Part shown: one piece after another, positions 13,281 through 22,831 of the stretch
How the letters are laid out: each line of letters opens with the position of its first letter
Numbering within the stretch: position 1 is the first letter of the stretch
Assembly (NCBI GenBank): GCA_009667805.1
Contig: CM019068.1
Location: 6,753,733 to 6,817,732, forward strand
Length of the DNA stretch: 64,000 nt
Reading direction: 5' to 3'
From: Leptobrachium leishanense
Lineage: Eukaryota; Chordata; Amphibia; Anura; Megophryidae
Translations under genes and position numbers: made by a program
Notes under the pieces: model-generated
Told to the model about the DNA's origin: nothing
Databases searched by the model: none
What the model saw: only the letters and a program-made list of their open reading frames with translations

Positions 13281-13600
13281 CTTTATAAGGTGGCAGCACC
13301 TACAGTTTATTCACATTGCTCAGTCTATATACAGAAAATAAAACCTAGTATTATAAACATATGAAATTGTATATTTATATATAGACATAATATTAAGGGT
13401 TATAATATTTAATATGTGGGTAAAAGCTTCTTGATCCAAGGAGAATCTGACACCATCTGGGGGCAAGAAGGAATGTTTCCCAGTGTGTTGCATATTGGCG
13501 AGCGCTTCAGACTGGGAGTTTTTTGCTTCTTCTGGATCAGCAGCAGCAGGTGATGTGTGAGTTGCGGAAATTAATGAATTTGCACCTTTTTTCAGCCTAT
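13281..13600. other. Intronic sequence with a diverged dispersed-repeat fragment
   Basis: AT-rich sequence follows the satellite. The part at about 13430-13600 (gagaatctgacaccatctgg, then ttgcttcttctggatcagca and gatgtgtgagttgcgg) resembles a dispersed repeat often met in amphibian genomes; this is recall, not a search. No open frame or splice-bounded exon is supported. Confidence 0.35.
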
Positions 13601-13765
13601 CGGGGTTATTCAGAGAGCGGTGAAAAGCAGGAGAATTCTAGGTCAAAATAGCCGATTTGGAAAGTGAGATGAAAGGGAGAATTTTTCTGGTTTGGCTATT
13701 TTGACCTTGAAATTTTCCATTCTCCAGTCATTCTCCTGCTTTTCACCTCTCTCTGAATAATCCTG
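13601..13765. mobile_element. Short hairpin MITE, CAGGGTTATTC family, 3-bp duplication tat
   Basis: A 165-bp near-palindrome. The left end cggggttattcagagagcgg pairs with the right end cctctctctgaataatcctg. The inner arms (gtgaaaagcaggagaa against ttctcctgcttttcac, and ggtcaaaatagcc against ggctattttgacc) also pair. It is flanked by tat at 13598-13600 and 13766-13768. It looks like a minimal member of the family represented by the large composites. Confidence 0.85.
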
Positions 13766-13774
13766 TATGTAAAG

Positions 13775-13948
13775 CAGTGTTACCCAAACCTCTCCTCGGG
13801 ACCCTCAAACAGGCCAGATTTTGCAGATCACCTGGGGAAAAGCAGACTGAATCCTGCAATCACTGAGCAGCAAATCATATCCCCTGTGCTTCATATCCTG
13901 CAAACCTGACCTGTCGGCGGGTCCTGAGAATAAGTTTGGGAAACACTA
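13775..13948. mobile_element. hAT-type MITE, 174 bp, CAGTGTT termini
   Basis: The left end cagtgttacccaaacc and right end gtttgggaaacacta are inverted, resembling the CAGTG...CACTG ends of hAT/Charlie-type MITEs. Flanking 8-mers atgtaaag (13767-13774) and atgtaaac (13949-13956) match at 7 of 8 positions, as expected for a hAT duplication. A second, broken copy in the opposite orientation is seen at about 62322-63035. Confidence 0.85.
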
Positions 13949-13956
13949 ATGTAAAC

Positions 13957-14929
13957 CTAGCTCTTCTGATCTCTTACTGACACATAGCACCCCCCCCCTC
14001 TCTATTGCAGGAAAACATTACACAATGTCAGCTTTAACCAGTCTCGGGCTCTCAGCGCTCTATGTTTGCTGCAGTTCCATCGAGCGGCTCTCGGCCTCAG
14101 CTTTTCTTCCTCTGGCTTTTCTCTCTCTCACCGTGTCTGCCGGGCAGAAACAATTTATTGCCCCGATCAGCTACACTTGCGAGGAACCTGCAGCAGGGCA
14201 CCAAAAAAAATTACAGACAGCCCCCTACTGTCGTTAAATGTCCCATCCTTCCCTTAAAAGCACAGGGAAAGATACCGGCCATTGCAGAGCGATCCCGGCA
14301 CCTTATCACAAAGTATACTTCATTTTAAATGGATTTCATAGTTATTAATATTTTTGTATTTTTTTTTTCTATAGTTATTATTAGTTCTTATTATTTTATA
14401 TTTTCCCCATCCTCATTTTTACTTTAATGAATAATAAAAAAATTTCCACTTACCGATTCTCTGTATTTTTCTTTTCTCTTGATGTTTTTATAAATATATA
14501 TTTTTATTTTCTCTATATTGGATACAGTTTCCTCTTTTAAGTCAAACAGCTTGCCTTCATCTTGCGTGGTGGATACTGTATCCAGGTCTGATCCCGACGG
14601 TTGCTGAATGTTCTATATTGTCCTATTGGTTTTTTATGTATTTATTGTCTATATAAAATTCTACTTCTCTTTGGACTCAGAGGGATATTATTATTTATTT
14701 ATTTACCAGGAAGGATACATTGAGATTTCTCTCGTTTTCAGTATTTGTCAGTAAAGTATTTGTCCTCTTAATTGCAGAGATCTGTTGTGAAATTAAAGTA
14801 ACATGTCATCCTTTATTCTCGTCTCTACCAACATTCAATGTCCCTTTCTCCCCTTTCCCCTCCTCGTGTGTCCTGTTGATTCTTTCAATGTATGTCCCTC
14901 CCTCTTCCTCCTCCGCGTTTCCGTTCCAG
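13957..14929. other. Intron sequence upstream of the TRPV pore exon
   Basis: Contains a pyrimidine-rich tract and AG at about 13985-14009, followed by an open frame at 14025-14237, but this has no TRPV similarity and no convincing donor. The rest is AT-rich. A stretch at about 14692-14745 (atttatttaccaggaagg, then tacattgagatttctctcg) resembles a common amphibian dispersed repeat by recall. The last bases, a C/T-rich tract ending ccgttccag at 14929, form the acceptor of the next exon. Confidence 0.5.
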
Positions 14930-15195
14930 CCCTCTTTATTGTTTTCCAGACAGTAGATCAGTCAAAGTGGGGAGCTTTCTATCCTTACACCCAGTCCCTG
15001 ATCAGCACCTTCCAGCTCTTTCTCAATATCATCGATGGACCTGCCAACTATGACGTTGACGTCCCTCTCATGTACAGCTTCACGTATGCCTCCTTCTGCG
15101 TGATCGCCTTCCTCCTCATGTTTAACCTGCTTATCGCCGTGATGGGAGACACCCAGTCGTCCATGGCAAAGAAAAAGACGTTATGGTCTGCACAG
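14930..15195 (+). CDS. TRPV5/6-like calcium channel, exon for pore loop and S6 helix
   Basis: The acceptor ccgttccag and donor cag|gtaaga bound a 266-nt exon that enters in codon position 2 and leaves in phase 0. It reads (A)[19 protein letters not shown], then [20 protein letters not shown], the pore helix and selectivity filter, then the S6 helix with [10 protein letters not shown] and the start of the TRP helix ending [26 protein letters not shown] and NL.IA.MGDT are diagnostic for TRPV5/6 rather than TRPV1-4. The filter aspartate, which binds Ca2+ in TRPV5/6, is present (codon 15034-15036), but the preceding TIID threonine is asparagine here. The product would be a tetrameric plasma-membrane Ca2+ channel. 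Earlier exons (ankyrin repeats, S1-S5) are not visible. Confidence 0.93.
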
Positions 15196-17389
15196 GTAAG
15201 ACATGGAACGGGAATTTGTGGCGTTACAGTTTACATCCGTCATGACCACAGGGAGCAGCTCAGGTGCCTCTTCATTCATGATCTGCAAGAGCTGAGGAGG
15301 GTCCTCCAACATCAAACCATCAACACAGGATTTTGGGTGGAAGTTTCTCATCAAAGTCCTGTTTATGTAAATAAAAATGGAAAGATATAAAGTAGCCTCT
15401 ACTGACAAGATATGAAAGGATGGGAAGTGCAGGTCTTGTTGAAGCCTGCAGTGGCAGGAATGAACCATTAAAACGGGCTCAGTCGTAAAAATCAAGGTCA
15501 TTACTGAACCTGTCGATACAGAATCCCTGCAAGAAGGTCTTTGTGCTCGTAAGGTCCTGATATGGGCATGATATATGTTATGTTTGACATGGTGCAGCGT
15601 AATGCCCAGGCAAGATGGATACACTCATTGCCAGGAGGACTTAGAAGTCAACTTAGGGGACCGCAAGTTCGGTGCTACTCGGTGCTACTCATTTTGGGTC
15701 ACTTCGTGGACAATTTGGTGAATTCACTATAAATTGAATTGTTGTCGTATTTTGCCTAAAATGGACTCACCGAAGCCGTTATATGTTTATACGTCGGCAA
15801 AAACCACCAATAAGCACCGAAACTGCCTCGGAGAATTCCACCGAACTAAAAAAAAAAAGGTGGAAGTCTCCTATTAGGACGTTGAACTAATAACAATATA
15901 TTAAAATGTGTATAAATAATAAAAAAGGTCCATTAAAAAAAAATAAAAAAGTTCTTTAAAATAATAATTAAAGTCTTTTAAAAATAAGTTTTACAAAAAA
16001 TATATATATCTGTAAGAAAAATTACAAAAGGCTTTTGTTAAAAATATAAAATGGTCTTTAAACATTTTTTTAAAATATATTCTATGAATGACAACGAAAG
16101 ATATAGGGTTCGCCTGTTTAAACCTGCTGAATTGAAACACCAAAAATCGGGTAATTTCAACAGAATTCAGAGCAATTCAGTGTTTTGTGAATAAACAAAT
16201 AGTTCTCTTTGGGACAATTTCGGTGCCGCTGAATTGTACCGAATCGCTGTGAAATGCCCCATATTTCACTGTCACTTCAATTGTATTTGGCAACAATACA
16301 GCTTGTTGAACAGACGAATTGCCCCAAAATGGCAGACACGGTAAAACGCGGACGTTAGGGAGTTACGCACCTGTGCTACTTTGGCTGAAAAAACGTTGAC
16401 AAGCGTTTCCGGATGATCTAATTATTTCATGAAGCTATTTTTCATGGAATCCTATTTTTCATACTCCCAAGAAAACTGTGCGGACGTGACGTAACGATAG
16501 AAAATAAATAAGCGTACGCTAACACCGGCCTGAGACATTACTCTGCTGACACTTATTCCAGACGTTGATGCATTTTCTTTTATAGTTTTGTAAACGTTGC
16601 CCAATAGATTCATTATCCATGTTCCAAGTTGTACAGATCTCAGTACCCCAACAGGTTCACATTTGCCAATGCTGAACCCCCGTGTTCTCCTCGTGACTCT
16701 CGTGCCTTTCTCCCTGTCCTTAGCCGCAGCTTAAAGACGAGTACACCTAGAGAGCCTTGCTAGCCTCCCCCAGAAATAAGCCGTGTTGGTAAATCTGGAG
16801 GTTTTTGTTGGAACAGCTAGCATTGTATTTAGCTGCTACCCAAACCATGAGTTCGTGACTGCATGCAGGGTCAGAATAGAACTGCTTTAATCGGGGACAG
16901 ACAAACATATTTATACAGTCGCACGTGGGTCATTTACATACACAAAATCTCCACTAGAAACTGTTGGGGACCTTATTAGAATGAAACAGATAATGGGACA
17001 CTTTTTGCTTCTTGGAATGTGAAACCTAATTAGGCTTTACAGATAAAATAAACATTATGTAATATTTCTAAACGAGGCAGGATAATGGCAATCAGGATGA
17101 TAACAGATTACAGTCAGCAGATTTACAAACTATTCAACTATAAACACATTCCTGAGACAAGGGTAGGCTGGGAGGTTAATCCTCTCAGCAGAATAACAAA
17201 ATACGCATGGACCAGATGATAGACAATAACATTCTCACATAGTCACAGATTACACAACCATTCTGCACGCCAGAGGCCAATTAACTAATATTGATTATGG
17301 GACCTGCACCCTACAAATTTACCTCCAAGCCCAGGCACCCCAAGTCCAAAGTGACCTACGTCACACAAGTGTTTTATTTTTCCTTCCAA
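15196..17389. other. Intron, 5' portion, unassigned with degraded repeats
   Basis: Open frames just after the donor are intronic read-through. 15660-16350 is AT-rich and carries phrases (cctgctgaattgaaac, ggtgccgctgaattg, gtttcaattcagcag-like) resembling the interior of the hairpin-rich elements near 59140-59400. 16560-17389 has no gene signature; parts such as tatttatacagtcgcacgtg could belong to an old LTR, but no boundaries are visible. Confidence 0.4.
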
Positions 17390-18416
17390 TCAGTGCGTGT
17401 TTTACCGTGCCACATGATGTGTATTCAGTGCGTGTTTTACCGTGCCACATGATGTGTATTCAGTGCGTGTTTTACCGTGCCGCATGAGGTGTATTCAGTG
17501 CGTGTTTTACCGTGCCACATGAGGTGTATTCAGTGCGTGTTTTACCGTGCCACATGAGGTGTATTCAGTGTGTGTTTTACCGTGCCACATGAGGTGTATT
17601 CAGTGCGTGTTTTACCGTGCCACATGATGTGTATTCAGTGCGTGTTTTACCGTGCCACATGAGGTGTATTCAGTGCGTGTTTTACCGTGCCACATGATGT
17701 GTATTCAGTGCGTGTTTTACCGTGCCACATGATGTGTATTCAGTGCGTGTTTTACCGTGCCGCATGAGGTGTATTCAGTGCGTGTTTTACCGTGCCACAT
17801 GAGGTGTATTCAGTGCGTGTTTTACCGTGCCACATGAGGTGTATTCAGTGTGTGTTTTACCGTGCCACATGAGGTGTATTCAGTGCGTGTTTTACCGTGC
17901 CACATGATGTGTATTCAGTGCGTGTTTTACCGTGCCACATGAGGTGTATTCAGTGCGTGTTTTACCGTGCCACATGATGTGTATTCAGTGCGTGTTTTAC
18001 CGTGCCACATGATGTGTATTCAGTGCGTGTTTTACCGTGCCACATGAGGTGTATTCAGTGCGTGTTTTACCGTGCCACATGATGTGTATTCAGTGCATGT
18101 TTTACCGTGCCACATGATGTGTATTCAGTGCGTGTTTTACCGTGCCACATGATGTGTATTCAGTGTGTGTTTTACCGTGCCACATGATGTGTATTCAGTG
18201 TGTGTTTTACCGTGCCACATGATGTGTATTCAGTGCGTGTTTTACCGTGCCACATGATGTGTATTCAGTGTGTGTTTTACCGTGCCACATGATGTGTATT
18301 CAGTGCGTGTTTTACCGTGCCACATGATGTGTATTCAGTGCGTGTTTTACTGTGCCACATGATGTGTATTCAGTGCGTGTTTTACCGTGCCACATGATGT
18401 GTATTCAGTGCGTGTT
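17390..18416. repeat. 35-bp satellite, first block (intronic)
   Basis: Exact 35-bp periodicity (tttaccgtgc at 17401, 17436 and 17471) of the unit core cagtgcgtgttttaccgtgc followed by cacatgatgtgtatt. Variants (cgcatgagg, tgtgttttac) recur with an offset of 280 bp (17481 and 17761; 17571 and 17851), so an eight-unit higher-order repeat was duplicated. It lies in the 9.6-kb intron between the pore exon and the next TRPV exon. Confidence 0.96.
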
Positions 18417-18419
18417 TTA

Positions 18420-18868
18420 GGCTGGGGTCAGACGAGCGTAGTGTTCACGTCCGTGATTGCGCCTAAAAGTACGTCCGTGATAGCATGACAGAAAGCCCAT
18501 TGGAGCCTGACACATGAAGTACGTCCGCACTGAACTGCGGACGCACAACGGCCGCGGCCCACGGACGCAAGGCAGGCAAGAACGTACAACCCCTAGAACG
18601 GCCGCACAAAGTGCGCTGCATCCGCAACGTCTGCATAGCTTTGTGTGTGAGTGATGGAACGTGGTCAGACGGACTGCATTTATACGTCCAGCATTTTTTT
18701 CACGGACAAAATGGTTTTGATTTTTAATTTATTTTCTCTCCTCCATCCGTCAAAATATACATCAGTAAATAAACAGACTGTGTGGCCACTACTGTGTCTT
18801 CTGTACTGACATACGTCCGTGTGCAAGGACGTACAGTCCGTAGAAATCACGCTCGTCTGACCCTAGCC
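18420..18868. mobile_element. Harbinger-like MITE copy 1 (GGCTAGGGTCAGACG ends, TTA duplication)
   Basis: 449 bp. The left end ggctggggtcagacgagcg and right end cgctcgtctgaccctagcc form terminal inverted repeats. TTA lies on both sides (18417-18419 and 18869-18871), and removal restores the 35-bp unit cgtgttttaccgtgcc exactly. A 3-bp T(A/T)A duplication is the PIF/Harbinger signature; a 2-bp TA reading cannot be excluded from this copy alone. The interior has many acgtccg words and no transposase frame. Confidence 0.88.
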
Positions 18869-18871
18869 TTA

Positions 18872-18895
18872 CCGTGCCACATGATGTGTATTCAG
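18872..18895. repeat. 35-bp satellite remnant between two insertions
   Basis: Only ccgtgccacatgatgtgtat plus ttcag remains between the Harbinger-like MITE and the gypsy LTR. Two unrelated elements therefore inserted within one 35-bp repeat unit of each other. Confidence 0.95.
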
Positions 18896-19330
18896 TGTGG
18901 AGAAGCAGGTACTGCGGACACAGCAACGTGGGTTTTCTAAGCGTTTTTATTTGCAGCAGCAAAGGGGTTTTCCACACACAGAGAAAATAAACAACAAAAA
19001 AAAGAAATCCTATTCCCTATTGGGAGACTAACTAACAACAGACGAACCTGTCTACTCCTGGGCCCACTAAACGGGTTCCCCCAGTAAAACAAAACACACT
19101 TTCCAATATAACAGATTCCTTACTTTTTCACCAGTCTCCAACTCCTTCCTCCTTCTGTCTCCAAACCCCTCAATGAACTGGAAGGAACTGAGACTTCTTA
19201 TAGGGAAGGGTGGGGCAGCTGTGGTAAATGAGCAATCACTCAGTTAACCCTGAACTGGGAAGGTGGCTACTTCCAGCCTTCTACTCAGGTACCGGCCCTC
19301 ACATAGCCTGCCCCGAGTGAACCCGTCACA
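18896..19330 (-). repeat. 3' LTR of the gypsy element
   Basis: 435 bp. On the + strand it starts tgtggagaagcaggtactgc and ends gagtgaacccgtcaca. It differs from the other LTR by small indels, for example aaaaaaaagaaatcc against aaaaaaaaaaatcc and cctgggccc against cctggccc. On the coding strand it begins TGTGACGGG, directly after the polypurine tract. Confidence 0.93.
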
Positions 19331-20043
19331 CATCCCCCTCCCCAGCGCAACACCAGGGTGAGAAGCGACCACAGCGGAGAGCCCATGGGCCCGAGACAGC
19401 GCATCGGCATTGCCGTGGAGAAGGCCCGCCCTGTGCTGCACCACAAACTTGAAGGGCTGCAAGGAGAGGAACCACCGAAGGATCTGGGAATTGCGGTCCC
19501 GGTTACTGTGCATCCACCTCAGAGGGGCGTGGTCGGTGACCAGGGTAAACTGCCTGCCCAGTAAATAGTACCGTAGCATCTCTGTGGCCCATTTAATCGC
19601 TAGACACTCCTTCTCGATCACGGCATAGCGTTGTTCCCGGGGCAGCAGTTTCCTGCTCAGGTAAAATACCGGATGCTCCTCACCATCCACATACTGCGAG
19701 AGCACAGCCCCCAACCAACCTCTGAGGCATCCGTCTGCAGGAAGAACTCAGTCCCGAAGTCCGGTGCCACGAGGATGGGCCGGTCACATAACGCAGAGCG
19801 CAGATCGCCAAAGGCCTCCTCAGCCTTACCGTCCCATCTCACCATATCGGGGCCTTTGCCTTTAATAAGGTCGGTTAGCGGCGCCGCCCTAGTCGCAAAA
19901 TGGGGTATGAATCGACGGTAGTAGCCGACAATCCCCAGGAAGGCCCTCACCTGTTTTTTTCTAAGAGGTTGAGGCCAATTCCGTATTGCCTCCACCTTAT
20001 GGACTTGGGGTTTCACCGATCCCCTCCCAACCACATAGCCCAA
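19244..20043 (-). pseudogene. gypsy RNase H and RT-connection region (end of pol)
   Basis: Minus-strand frames at 20043-19657 and 19714-19244 cover the RT thumb/connection (AFLGIVGYYRRFIPHFATRA) and the RNase H domain. RNase H motifs seen are FFLQTDASEVGWG, YFLSRKLLPREQRYAVIEKE (beginning in one frame and completed in the next), LVTDHAPLRWM and HRAGLLHGNADALSR. RNase H would remove the RNA strand during cDNA synthesis. At least one frameshift separates the parts, near 19660-19714. The final frame extends into the LTR. Confidence 0.88.
19331..19347 (-). other. Polypurine tract next to the 3' LTR
   Basis: The + strand catccccctccccagcg reads cgctggggagggggatg on the coding strand, immediately before the LTR start TGTGACGGG. 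Its position and composition are those of the plus-strand primer of LTR retrotransposons. Confidence 0.85.
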
Positions 20044-20059
20044 GTACTTAGCCTCCGCC

Positions 20060-20838
20060 AGCCCAATAAAACACTTGGGGGGTTGGCTGTTAGACCGGAC
20101 CTTCTGAACGTGTCGAGCACAGCCTCAACCTTCGGCAGATGGACTCCCAATCCGTGCTATGGATGACGACGTCATCCAGGTATGCCGCAGCGTACTGGAC
20201 GTGAGGCCTGAGCAGCTTGTCCATGAGCCGCTGGAAGGTGGCTGGGGCTCCATGAAGGCCAAAGGGCATAATTCTGTAATGAAATAACCCGTCCGGGGTG
20301 GCAAAGGCGGTTTTCTCCCTGGCCCTTCCGGTTAGGGGTATCTGCCAATACCCTTTCGTCAGATCAAGAGTCGAGAGGTATCTGGCCTTTGCCAATCTCT
20401 CCACCAGCTCATCCACACGGGGCATGGGATAGGCATTGAACTTGCTGATTTCATTCAACTTCCTGAAGTCGTTACAAAATCTGGTAGAGCCGTCTGGCTT
20501 TGGCACCAAAACGATGGGGCTGGACCAATTACTGTGGGATGGCTCAATGACCCCAAGCTCTAGCATTTTCTTGACTTCTAGTCTGACTGCCTCTCTTTTG
20601 GCTTCCGGTAGGGTTTCAGTCTGATCGCTACACCGGGTTCGGTCACAATGTCGTGGAACACGTCATGTGTTCTACCCGGTACCGGTGAGAACACATCCCT
20701 ATTCCTCTCGACCATTCGGTTGACTTCCTCTACCTGGCAAGGAGTCAGCTCAGGGGAAATAGCCACCCCCGCTCTGGGGCCTGAGGACCGGACTGGGCAT
20801 GGCCGGTCTGGGACACGCAGGCCTCTCTGTCTTGCCAT
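20060..20838 (-). pseudogene. gypsy reverse transcriptase domain
   Basis: Minus-strand frames at 20838-20578 and 20566-20090. The first has the RT lead-in NRDVFSPVPGRTHDVFHDI and AIRLKPYRKP. The second has ELGVIEPSHSNWSSPIVLVP, FCNDFRKLNEIS, STLDLTKGYWQIPL, FATPDGLFHYRIMPFGLHGA and the catalytic box AAYLDDVVIHS. All core RT motifs are present, but a frame break lies between the two parts near 20570 and another before the connection domain near 20090. It is intact enough for a firm call but inactive as a single frame. Confidence 0.9.
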
Positions 20839-22109
20839 GGCTTCAGGAGATTAACATGGTAGATCTGCTCCTTCTTCCGGCGGTCAGGCTGCCTAATCCT
20901 GTAGTTAACAGGGCCTGTCTGTTCCAGGACCTCATATGGTCCTTGCCAATGAGCCAGAAGTTTGCTTTCTGCAGTCGGGACCAGTATCATCACCCTGTCC
21001 CCTTGCGAGAACTGTCTTGCGGTGGCCTTCTGGTTATAGATATGGGATTGGGTCTCCTGTGCCCTTTCCATATGCTGGCGTACCAGGGGGATAACCCGAG
21101 CCATCCGCTCGCGTATGCCTACAACATATTGTATCGGGTTGGTTCCGGTCACTCCCTGCTCCTCCCAGGTTTCCCTGAGTATATCCAGCAGACCACGTGG
21201 GTGCCTGCCATATAGGAGTTCGAACGGAGAGAAGCGGGTCGAGCTCTGGGAATCTCACGTATAGCAAACAACAAGTACGGCAATAACATGTCCCAGTCCT
21301 TTCCTTCCCTGTTAACAACCTCCTCAGCATCCCCTTTAGGGTGCGGTTGAACCGCTCGACAAGCCCATCCGTCTGCGGGTGATACACGGAGGTCTTTAGC
21401 GCCTGTATCTTTAACAAGTGACACAGCTCTTTCATCAGACGGGAAACAAAAGGAGTACCCTGATCGGTCAGGATCTCTTTCGGGATGCCCACTCGTGCGA
21501 ATACCTGAACCAACTCTCGGGCAATGTTCCTTGCATTTGCTTTGCGCAAGGGAACGGCTTCAGGATACCGAGTGGCATAATCCAGGATCACCAATATGTA
21601 CTGGTGTCCACGTGCGGATTTTTCTAACGGACCCACAATGTCCATTGCGATCCTTTCAAAGGGGACATCAATGACCGGGAGGGGTATGAGAGGGGCTCTC
21701 AAGTGTGGCTTAGGAGATGCCAACTGACATTCGGGGCATGAGGCACAGTACCGTTTCACTGCCTCATAAACCCCCGGCCAGAAGAACCTGCGCAGGACCC
21801 GCTCCTGGGTCTTCTCAACCCCTAAGTGCCCTCCTAGCACATGGGATGAGCGAAGTCGAGTACCTTTCTGGTCTGAGAGGACGGAACCACCAACTGTTCA
21901 ACTTCCTGACCTCCCTCCATGATGACCCGGTACAACAGATCACTCTTCAAAATAAAGTACGGATAACTCTTTATTGCCCCTTCCACCGGCACCCCGTTCA
22001 CCTCAATCACCCTGCTTCTCGCAGTCTGTAACAAAGGATCACTTGTCTGTAGGCCAGGCCTCCCGAGTAGCAGTACGCTCAAAGGCACGGAGGTATGCTT
22101 CCACGTCAT
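20745..22109 (-). pseudogene. gypsy integrase, located upstream of RT
   Basis: Minus strand. The HHCC zinc-binding region spans a frameshift near 21837: AHPMC in one frame, then GGHLGVEKTQERVLRRFFWP and CASCPECQ. The core carries the D,D-35-E residues in AMDIVGPL, EILTDQGTPF and DGLVERFNRTLKG. The C-terminal part has QGDRVMILVP and LAHWQGPYEVLEQTGPVNYR, which fit the integrase C-terminal (GPY-like) module, ending near HVNLLKPWQ. Integrase precedes RT here, the reverse of ordinary Ty3/gypsy. At least two further frameshifts are present (near 21250 and 21150). Confidence 0.9.
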
Positions 22110-22323
22110 CCTCAGGCAACATCTTCTGAAGGTAGCAACTAGCTCGAATCCTGGTCTCCTGGCTAGGGGGTGCTTGCGTCGCCAAACCTCGTACTGTTGC
22201 TTTAAGCAGTTCGTGGTCAGCTTTCTGGGCCTCCATCACGGCCCCAATCTGTGCCTGTATTAGGCGGTTGCTCTCCTGCTGCGTTGCCGTGGCACATACC
22301 AGTGCTTTTAATAAGTCCTCCAT
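22039..22323 (-). pseudogene. Truncated SCAN-like gag of the gypsy element
   Basis: The minus-strand frame from the methionine of MEDLLKALVCATATQQESNR (about 22323) runs through a helical, Gln/Glu-rich stretch to MLPEDDVEAYLRAFERTA and then TREAWPTDK, where it stops. The EDDVEAYLRAFERTA.R..WP.D pattern is that of SCAN domains, which are held to derive from Gmr1-like gag capsid sequences. After about 95 residues the sequence passes, out of frame, straight into integrase-leading sequence. The rest of capsid, the nucleocapsid and the protease are therefore deleted. Confidence 0.82.
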
Positions 22324-22398
22324 TGTAACTGTGGGTTCTGTACCCTTGTTGCTACTGCCAGCGCACAGCAGGTACAATATCCCACCGCTGCCACCACT

Positions 22399-22831
22399 TG
22401 TGGAGAAGCAGGTACTGCGGACACAGCAACGTGGGTTTTCTAAGCGTTTTTATTTGCAGCAGCAAAGGGGTTTTCCACACACAGAGAAAATAAACAACAA
22501 AAAAAAAAATCCTATTCCCTATTGGGAGACTAACTAACAACAGACGAACCTGTCTACTCCTGGCCCACTAAACGGGTTCCCCCAGTAAAACAAAACACAC
22601 TTTCCAATATAACAGATTCCTTACTTTTTCACCAGTCTCCAACTCCTTCCTCCTTCTGTCTCCAAACCCCTCAATGAACTGGAAGGAACTGAGACTTCTT
22701 ATAGGGAAGGGTGGGGCAGCTGTGGTAAATGAGCAATCACTCAGTTAACCCTGAACTGGGAAGGTGGCTACTTCCAGCCTTCTACTCAGGTACCGGCCCT
22801 CACATAGCCTGCCCCGAGTGAACCCGTCACA
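22399..22831 (-). repeat. 5' LTR of the gypsy element
   Basis: 433 bp, direct repeat of 18896-19330, TG...CA. On the coding strand the bases after this LTR read agtggtggcagcggtgggat; the tggcagcggtgggat part could be a tRNA primer-binding site, but I could not match it to a particular tRNA. Confidence 0.93.

Larger units (their letters stand above)
18896..22831 (-). mobile_element. Complete, internally deleted Gmr1-like Ty3/gypsy retrotransposon
   Basis: A 3936-bp element with two nearly identical LTRs (18896-19330 and 22399-22831), TG...CA ends and a 4-bp duplication tcag (18892-18895 and 22832-22835) in the 35-bp satellite. Coding is on the - strand, so the right LTR is the 5' LTR. The minus-strand order is gag fragment, integrase, reverse transcriptase, RNase H. 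Integrase before RT is the Ty1/copia-like order known for the Gmr1 group of Ty3/gypsy elements. Most of gag and the protease region are missing, and several frameshifts break pol. LTRs differ mainly by small indels, so it is young. It cannot be autonomous. Confidence 0.9.

Noticed and set aside
13985..14328. Candidate exon after a C/T-rich tract and AG at about 14009
   Set aside because: Overlapping frames there show no TRPV or other recognised similarity, the phase does not fit the next exon, and no good donor follows.
14803..14929. Start of the pore exon further upstream, as the open frame suggests
   Set aside because: TRPV similarity begins at LFIVFQT. The upstream part is a C/T-rich acceptor tract ending ccgttccag and translates to unrelated sequence.
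14941..14950. Alternative acceptor attgttttccag just before acagtagatcag
   Set aside because: IVFQ before TVDQ matches the conserved FQTED region of TRPV5/6, so ttttccag here is coding.
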